Assembly (NCBI GenBank): GCA_916700875.1
Contig: CAKAKS010000202.1
Span: forward strand, 42,501-106,500
Source: Sebastes aleutianus
Taxonomy: Eukaryota; Chordata; Actinopteri; Perciformes; Sebastidae
DNA length: 64,000 nt
Reading direction: 5' to 3'
The notes beneath the pieces are model-generated. The model saw only the letters and a program-made list of their open reading frames with translations, made no database searches and was not told where the DNA came from. Of this stretch, positions 57,881-64,000 are shown piece after piece (position 1 is the stretch's first letter; each line of letters opens with the position of its first letter). The position numbers and the translations under genes were made by a program.

Positions 57881-58440
57881 AAATTGTGTATCACTGTACA
57901 GCTGAGACTCTTGTTGATCCAATAAGTCCAACTGTATTCATGTGTGATGATGTTAGTCCCCATAGTAGCCATTTTATTGTAGTGACACCATTTTTTTTTT
58001 TAAATTGACCTCACTGTATAAAATGACCTGTGGTGACCTCTAGGATAATCACAGCCTCGTGAAACTTTACAGCCACAAACTAGAGACCCAGAGCATTCAG
58101 AGGATGGATGGCTTTCTTAGCTAGAATGACAATAAGGGGGTTTCTAAGCAGTTTACACAACAGAAGTGCTTGCCGTCCAATCGCCAAAAAATTCAATTCT
58201 TGCAGAATTTGCTCCAAATGTCAAAAGTATTTGACATGAGGGATTATTGATCATTTTATTAATTCTCCAGTGGTAAAAAAAAATTATTAAATTTAGCACC
58301 AAATCTGTTTAACAAATGGTGTCAACCCAAAAAATTGCTGCAACATCTTATGAGACATAATAGAGCATGGGAAAGGCCATCATATACTTCTATCATGATG
58401 TTCTAAACCCTCATACACTTTCACAATTTATGCGCTGCCA
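57881..58440 (+). repeat. Repeat family D, interior copy
   Basis: Matches the interior of 23,091-23,978 from atcactgtacagctgagact to cactttcacaatttat, without either terminal inverted repeat. Contains a T run at 57,990-57,999. A segment present in the 23 kb copy (the region around ggccttttctatggtg) is missing here. Confidence 0.6.
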
Positions 58441-59390
58441 TATTTAGAACTCATCATTTGCAGTGACTGTGATGTTTGTAGCTGAATAGGACAGTATGCA
58501 CCGCAGTTTGTAAATCTGTAAAGCATTTTACTTGTCAGTAGGCAGCAGCAGCCACTTAGGAAACACTTCTCATTGCCCCTGTTGTTCCTACGTACTGAAA
58601 ACATCTTTGAAGCAAACGCACTCTTTTGTTCAAGATCTTTTTTTTTTTGTTAAACTTTGGAGGCCCGGCGCTCTGAGCACACACTCAGCCCCTCAGAGCT
58701 GTCATCAGTGTGTCCTTTCCGCAGCAAACAAAGAGAAGAAATAAGCCAACGTTGTTAAGAGGTCCCCAGTGGACGCAGTGCCTCACGGCTGATGCAACCG
58801 ACTCTTTTTTCTGCCTCTCCAAATTGGTTTGGACGTTCAAAGCTGAGGTAAGCATCCGATTCTCATTATGGGGAATGGATATCGCCCAATTTCAACTGCC
58901 GCATGATCAATCAGAGTGCCATCAGCCTATCAGCGTGGCTCAGCCTTGGCTAAAAATATCTTCACTTTTCTAGGGAGAAATGAAAAAAAAAATAAGTCAG
59001 GTATCTTTGATGTGCTGACATACAATGTATCTGCACACATGTATGACCACGCACACACGCGGAAAGGGATACAAATAGGGCAAGGATGCCAATAATGCAG
59101 ATTGACCACTTAATCCCCACCGGTCCGTCCGTCACCCGACAACAGAGGTGGCCAGAGATCAATACGCCTATTACCTAATGTAAGAGGATAACCATACTGC
59201 GAAACTTTTCTGCCTACTTGGAGAGAGTATAGAATCAAACTCCTTCTGGGACCAGTGGAAGTCTGTCGATCTGTCAGTCTGAGCCTGAAGAGCAGCTCAT
59301 ACAGGATGGAGACATAGACTGAACATTTTCAGACCTTATTTAGGCCAACACCACCAAGAACTGACTCAGAAAGTAAAAAAACATATACTT
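58441..59390. other. No gene recognised
   Basis: Unique-looking sequence. GTAAGC at 58,849 is a splice-donor-like site after a short open stretch (58,750-58,848) without known motif. Confidence 0.35.
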
Positions 59391-59700
59391 AAAAAACCAC
59401 AAAATATGGAATTGATGATGCCCTACAGCAACTCCCGTATAGGTGAATTCCTTAATGAACACAATGTGCTGCATAAAATTCCGATTGGATTCATGCCTGA
59501 TCATATCTTCACCCTCACCACTCTCATTAACACACATGTACACTGAAATAAAAATAAAATCTATTCATGTTTTGTAGATTTCAAAAAGGCCTTTGGACTG
59601 TATTTGGCATGAAGGGCTGTTTAATCGATTAGTAGAGAGTGGCATGATTTCATTAAAACAATGTATTTGAATAACAGTTATGCAATTAAAATTGGAAATG
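59391..59700 (+). pseudogene. LINE reverse transcriptase core fragment
   Basis: The plus frame reads FLNEHNVLHKIPIGFMPDHI-like sequence (LNEHNVLHKIPIGF, DHIFTLTTLINTHV), then after a stop IYSCFVDFKKAFGL, and in a shifted frame WHEGLFNRLVESG. These are RT blocks before the catalytic motif, including the F-D-F/VDFKKAF metal-binding region. It ends at a KIGND-like run at about 59,700, exactly where 28S-like sequence begins. Missing: all downstream RT, including the YADD box. Confidence 0.65.
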
Positions 59701-59703
59701 ATT

Positions 59704-60848
59704 TGGCGCACCACCGGCCCGTCTCGCCTGCACCGTCTGGGCGGTGGAGCGTGAGCGATAGGACCCGAAAGATGGTGAACTATGTCTGGGCAGGACGAGG
59801 CCAGAGGAAACTCTGGTGGAGGCCTGTAGCGGTCCTGAAATGCAAATCGGTCCATCCTGGGTATAGGGGCGAAAGACTAATCGAACCATTTAGTAGCTGG
59901 TTCCTTCCGAAGTTTCCCTCAGGATAGCTGGCGCTCAGAGTCTCGCAGTTTCATCTGGTAAAGCGATTGATTAGAGGTCTTGGGGCTGAAACGATCTCAA
60001 CCTATTCTCAAACTTTAAACGGGTAAGAAGCCCGGCTCGCTGGCTTGGAGCCGGGCATGGAATGCGAGCCGCCTAGTGGGCCACTTTTGGTAAGCAGAAC
60101 TGGCGCTGCGGGATGAACCGAACGCCGGGTTAAGGCGCCCGATGCCGACGCTCATCAGACCCCAGAAAAGGTGTTGGTCAATAAAGACAGCAGGACGGTG
60201 GCCATGGAAGTTGGAATCCGCTAAGGGAGTGTGTAACAACTCACCTGCCGAATCAACTAGCCCTGAAAATGGATGGCGCTGGAGAGTCGGGCCCATACCC
60301 GGCCTTCGCTGGCAACAAGAGCCGCGAGGGCTACGCCACGTCGAGGAGGAAGGGAGCCACGGTGAGCACGGAAGCCTAGGGTGCGGGCCCAGGTGCAGAT
60401 CTTGGTGGTAGTAGCAAATATTCAACCGAGAACTTTGAAGGCCGAAGTGGAGAAGGGTTCCATGTGAATAGCAGTTGAACATGGGTCAGTCAGCCATAAG
60501 AGATGGACGAAAGCCGTTCGGAAGGGTGTGGCGATGGCCTACTTCGCCCCCAGCCGATCGAAAGGGAATCGGGTTCAGAGTGGTGGAGATAGGCGCCGCG
60601 AGGCGTCCAGTGCGGTAATGCAAACAATCCCGGAGAAGCCAGCTTCTCTTTGCGAAGGGCAGGGCGCCCTGGAATGGGTTCGCCGGTTCCGGCGGTGTCC
60701 GGCGAGCTCTCGTCTGCCCTTGAAAATCCAGGGGGAGAAGGTGGAAATCTCGCGCCAGGCCGTACCCATATCCGCAGCAGGTCTCCAAGGTGAACAGCCT
60801 CTGGCATGTTAGATCAAGGTAATTAAGGGAAGTCGGCCAATCAGATCC
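59704..60848 (+). rRNA. 28S rRNA pseudogene, partial, about 1.1 kb
   Basis: The plus strand reads long conserved stretches of eukaryotic large-subunit rRNA: gataggacccgaaagatggt, gtataggggcgaaagactaa, aggtcttggggctgaaacga, ccgggttaaggcgcccgatg, aggtgcagatcttggtggta and tacccatatccgcagcaggt. It corresponds to a central portion of 28S, ending near aagggaagtcggccaatcag. Departures from a functional gene include aacgatctcaacc kept but several base changes, an extra g in ctaagggagtgtg, and loss of short GC-rich segments (for example between gggttcag and agtggtgg, and between gggttcgc and cggttccgg). There is no ITS, 18S or 5.8S nearby. This is a lone pseudogene, joined to a LINE fragment. Antisense protein frames through it are artefacts. 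Confidence 0.9.
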
Positions 60849-61647
60849 TTTAGTTTCTTACCTCAGATAACTCGACCTCGTCACCGGTCTACCTAGCTGT
60901 TCCTCATTTTGCAGTCAGCTTCAGTATACGACTGAGTCAGTATACATGTAATGTTACTCCACATGTAGGTCTCCACAGTCACTCTCCTCTGAGTGGCAAA
61001 CAACAGTCAGCATCTGCCACTGATGCATTCATGTGGAAGAAAAGCACAAAAAGCACTGCTAAAATGGCAAATAGCTGCTGTGTAATCGACTGCAAAACCG
61101 ATTCAGAAAGAATTCAGGCAAACGTTTTTTACAGACTGCTGAGGAGGTAAAGACAAGAAAAGTAGTGTGAAGCAATAATTTCAATACTAACATGTTTCTG
61201 AATGAAACTTTCAATGTAATATTTTCATAAATCTGTCGGGACGGAACAAGAACATCATTTGAAGTCTTCATAATATTGATCAAGCTTACAAATGCTGTGA
61301 TTCAAATAGGTCCGGTGTTGTGCTCATTGACAGGAGCTGGTGATACAGTTGACTAATCGCAGTTTTAGAGGCAGTATTGAGACATGGGGGACACCGTCTT
61401 CCTGCATAGTGACAGACACAAATGGCCACAAGTATGGATGAGATCAACCCAGCTGCACAGCTTGTTGTAAGTCAACTTTCAGAAATCTCTTCAATCAACG
61501 CTTCTTTGCTCTTCTTAACAGCTTCTAACAACTGCTACCAAAGCTTCAATGCCGAATGAAAATGATGTCAGCGAGACGGATACATCACTGGCCAACATGA
61601 GCACAATGTCGAGCTGAATGAATGAAGCAAAAAGGAAGTTTGGTCTT
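60849..61647. other. No gene recognised
   Basis: The sequence after the 28S break does not return to LINE sequence. Non-coding. Confidence 0.4.
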
Positions 61648-61752
61648 GTTGATTACCTGTCTCATGCACTACTGTCAGGATATAGTGTTATCTTATAAAA
61701 AAATAACTTGTTTTAATCATATTTGCTCCATTTCTACCCACTGCTGCTTTAA
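61648..61752 (-). mobile_element. Family B MITE, end fragment
   Basis: Matches the last 105 bases of the 41,349-42,000 copy (gtactactgtca-like phrase, tttgctcc, ctttaac) and ends with TTAA at 61,749-61,752. Confidence 0.6.
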
Positions 61753-62493
61753 CTGTATTCCAATTCAGGCCCACCTGGCAAAGTGGAGACCAGGTACACA
61801 CCAAGGCTGCAATATAAAATGTGGACTATAGGGCTCAGGCTGATGTTAGAAGCTGACAAATTGATCTCACAGATTTATGTCAACCTGGATGAGTGACTTC
61901 ACTATGTTCTGCAGATAAAAGGGGGTGCCAGCTACATGGCCTGTCTTCAGGAGAGATGGGACAAGAAAAGCTCGATGGAGCCTGTTGTTTATGATATTGT
62001 CAGTAAGAAATACCCCTCTAAAACACATTTGCTTGTGTGGTACAGCCATCTTTGTCACGTACATATATATATGTAGTCAAACACACACATGCTAACCTTT
62101 AGATTATGGAAGGCATGTGGCAAGGGTAAAGAAAGAAGAAAAGTGACAGAAGGAGAGATTCCTGGTCGATGTCTGATTACAAACGGCAACAGTAACATAC
62201 AAACAGGAAACAAGTTCACTGCCTGACAGGAACATGAAATGACACGAACGGAGCAAATAGAAGGGTGTATTTCCATTTAGAAATCCTGCAGCTTACTGTC
62301 TTTTCTATATTTAGTGTGTCAGGGGTGGCAGGACTTTAATTTAATATAGCAATATGTTGGGGTCGCATCAGGCTCTTAATATGCATGGTTTACTCCAACC
62401 TGATAAGTCTGTCTGTCAGAGAGGCCATATTGGGCTAATATTAGCCTTTCATTGAAATTTACGCTGGGTTTTACGTGTAGGAAATAACCTTTA
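61753..62493. other. No gene recognised
   Basis: Non-coding; short TATATG run at 62,062. Confidence 0.4.
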
Positions 62494-62900
62494 AATACGA
62501 TTAAAAAAAGTTATTTTTATAACGGTCACTATAGCGTGACAGTAGTACATGAAACAGGTAACCTGAAAAAAATCATGTTCCTCTGTGTCCTCCGGTGCTC
62601 CTAACGGCATCTGCAAGATTTCACAGACCAGAGGAAAACAAGCAGTAAGAGCTGATCTGAGGTCTGCTGTCCAGCTGCTGTCTATGAGAGCCGGCTGTCA
62701 ATCACTCGCAAACTCCGACCAAACGGTCAAACTAGGCAGCGCTGATCAAATATGAATCAATATTCTGTTACGTTAATGCCTATTTCTCTCCTCAGATGTT
62801 TTCAGAATCATCTTGTAGTGCACGGTTTAGCTGTAAAATGAGAAAGTTTGTGACGCCGCCGCCATTGTGAAATCTGGTGAACCGGAGCACAGCTAATGCT
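62494..62900 (+). mobile_element. Family B MITE, 3'-truncated
   Basis: Aligns with 21,940-22,400 (ggcatctgcaagatttca, gtcaatcactcgcaaactcc, aatattctgttacgttaatg) in the same orientation. It breaks off near accggagcacagctaatgct, losing the right third and the TTAA. Confidence 0.65.
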
Positions 62901-63185
62901 CTCAGCCAGACACACAGGAAACACACGTGCACAGAGAGAATCTCATTACAGTATACTCAGCATAATAAATAAATTCAAAGAATATAAATGATACAGTCCA
63001 GGAGAAGAGGAGGGAAAATCAGACACTAGTAGGCTGGGTGACAGGTAACTTAAAATCAAACAGGAAAATTTGTCAGTTACGTACACAGTGTTTTGTGCAC
63101 ACTGTACATACATACATAAGTTAAAGTCATTCTATGTCATTAAAAAACTATTCATATCCTGTCATGTTGTGTCACTCTCCAGTTA

Positions 63186-63230
<45 letters not shown>
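62901..63230. repeat. Unique DNA ending in a (GT)n microsatellite
   Basis: (GT)n at 63,187-63,227 immediately precedes the TGACATCA cluster; before it nothing is recognised. Confidence 0.6.
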
Positions 63231-63380
63231 GGTGACATCACAGCAGTGGTGACATCACAGCAGTGGTGACATCATCACTGCATCGTGACATCACTAGATG
63301 GAACACTGTGATGAATTAAAGGAGTGGTGACATCAGTTGTGACATCTTAAAGGAGCGGTGACATCATAAAGGAGTGACAT
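63231..63380 (+). promoter_or_regulatory. Cluster of TGACATCA motifs upstream of a gene
   Basis: TGACATCA occurs at 63,233, 63,250, 63,267, 63,286, 63,328 and 63,359, with TGACATCT at 63,340 and TGACATTC near 63,375. The first three are 17 bases apart in an exact tandem (cagcagtgg spacer). The octamer is one base from a CRE/ATF site (TGACGTCA). Position, about 100 bases before a probable first exon, suggests a promoter-proximal array, but it may simply be a short tandem repeat. Confidence 0.4.
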
Positions 63381-63634
63381 TCAGGAGAGAGTCCCAGAAT
63401 CACACAACTGTAGTTGAATCTGAAGACTCGATCAGACGAAACACATCGACTGAGAGAAGCAGTTGTCTCAAGAGGAAGAGGTATGAATTTTATGAATTTT
63501 ATGAATGCATTGCTTTAGATTAAACCTCCCAACAGTATATGAAGCAGTTAAAATTAGCCTCAACATTTAAATGCAGCTTACATGTTAGTTAATAATAATT
63601 AGGGCTGCAACTAACGATTATTTTCACTCATCAG
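63381..63634 (+). other. Probable 5' UTR exon and intron
   Basis: A purine-rich segment ends in ggaagag before GTATGA at 63,481, a fair splice donor. An acceptor-like ttttcactcatcag ends at 63,634, 79 bases before the ATG at 63,713. The acceptor lies in agggctgcaactaacgatta, a phrase of a common fish interspersed repeat. The phrase actgagagaagcagt occurs both in the putative first exon (63,449) and just after the acceptor (63,641). Confidence 0.4.
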
Positions 63635-63712
63635 ACTATCTACTGAGAGAAGCAGTGAATTTCTCTCCAAAAACCACGAAGCATCGACAAGAATTGACCG
63701 TAAATCAGCATC

Positions 63713-64000
63713 ATGGTATCATCAAGAACTTCCCAGCCAGAAGCCATCATGCCCGAGTTCAACGTCCGTCGCGTTGTTTCCAAGCTGCTCAACTCCTTCT
63801 TTAAGGGGATGACGGCGGATCAGTGGGGATTTTTGAAATCCGGCAGCCCCGACGACGCCACTATGACCATGATGGGAGAGTTGCTGTTGGACATGACAGC
63901 GGCCTTGACAAAAGCTTTCCTGAAATCTCTCGGGAGCACGACCCTGGCGTCTGAGGACGACGTCCAAATCAATCTGGGCGACACAATCTCTCAGGGTTTT
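63713..64000 (+). CDS. Unrecognised protein, N-terminal 96 codons (runs off window)
   Basis: An ATG in strong context (A at -3, G at +4) opens a frame that stays open for 96 codons to the last base. It begins MVSSRTSQPEAIMPEFNVRR and includes KLLNSFFKGMTADQWGFLKS and GELLLDMTAALTKAFLKSLG. Codons favour C and G at third positions and the DNA is clearly GC-richer than its surroundings, typical of a genuine fish exon. Predicted mainly alpha-helical and cytoplasmic: no signal peptide or membrane segment. I do not recognise the family. It resembles members of fish multigene families in style only. The minus-strand frame over the same bases is its shadow. Confidence 0.7.
   Translation, partial: MVSSRTSQPEAIMPEFNVRRVVSKLLNSFFKGMTADQWGFLKSGSPDDATMTMMGELLLDMTAALTKAFLKSLGSTTLASEDDVQINLGDTISQGF

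Noticed and set aside
59661..60812. Eight overlapping protein frames of 64-155 codons on both strands
   Set aside because: They lie across 28S rRNA-like sequence; the rRNA match explains the long GC-rich open frames.
59700..60848. R2-type retrotransposon insertion in rDNA
   Set aside because: The joined LINE fragment is not at the R2 target site and the 28S part is a lone, deleted copy without rDNA neighbours.
63722..63967. 81-codon minus-strand protein
   Set aside because: It is the shadow of the stronger plus-strand frame starting at 63,713, which has better codon use and start context.

Overview
The window looks like gene-poor DNA from a bony fish, most likely a percomorph. The evidence is its AT-rich composition, long CA/GT, CT and AT microsatellites, and dense small repeats: tRNA-derived SINEs, TTAA-bounded MITEs, decayed LINEs, a Ty3/Gypsy fragment with a tRNA-Pro primer site, and hAT- and Harbinger-type pieces. 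There is no bacterial-style gene organisation. Most open reading frames are shadows of repeats or chance. Identification rests on reading motifs by eye; no database search was run.

Layout. 0-17 kb: interspersed repeats (SINE, four MITE families called A-D here, two Harbinger-like remnants, several LINE 3' ends), a TATCG satellite (9.3-9.7 kb), an unrecognised coding-like segment split by a MITE (13.0-13.9 kb), and a SINE inserted in a LINE (16.2-16.8 kb). 17.5-20.3 kb: two unrelated minisatellites. The second codes, on the minus strand, for a proline-rich 15-residue repeat inside a longer reading frame that continues, through one frameshift, into a small Cys/His motif. 21.6 kb: a TATA-like site with a 48-codon reading frame, then a perfect 21-bp hairpin. 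22-32 kb: MITEs, an AT-rich block holding a SINE, and a fold-back Harbinger element carrying two inverted copies of a SANT/Myb-like segment. 33.2-34.2 kb: an LTR, primer site and deleted pol fragment of a Ty3/Gypsy element with integrase upstream of reverse transcriptase (Gmr1-like order). 36.3-37.6 kb: a YqaJ-type nuclease fragment split by a family C MITE. 40.2-41.2 kb: a LINE reverse transcriptase split by a hAT element that carries a BED finger and is flanked by an 8-bp target duplication. 49-55 kb: two more LINE 3' ends and a possible solo LTR. 59.4-60.8 kb: a LINE fragment joined directly to about 1.1 kb of 28S rRNA-like sequence.

The only convincing host protein gene begins at 63,713 and runs off the right edge. 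It has codon use unlike the rest of the window, a strong start context, a plausible 5' UTR intron and an upstream cluster of TGACATCA motifs. Its product was not recognised.

Nothing here forms a pathway or operon. The biological content is mainly the history of nested insertions: several target duplications and restored frames allow older and younger events to be ordered.
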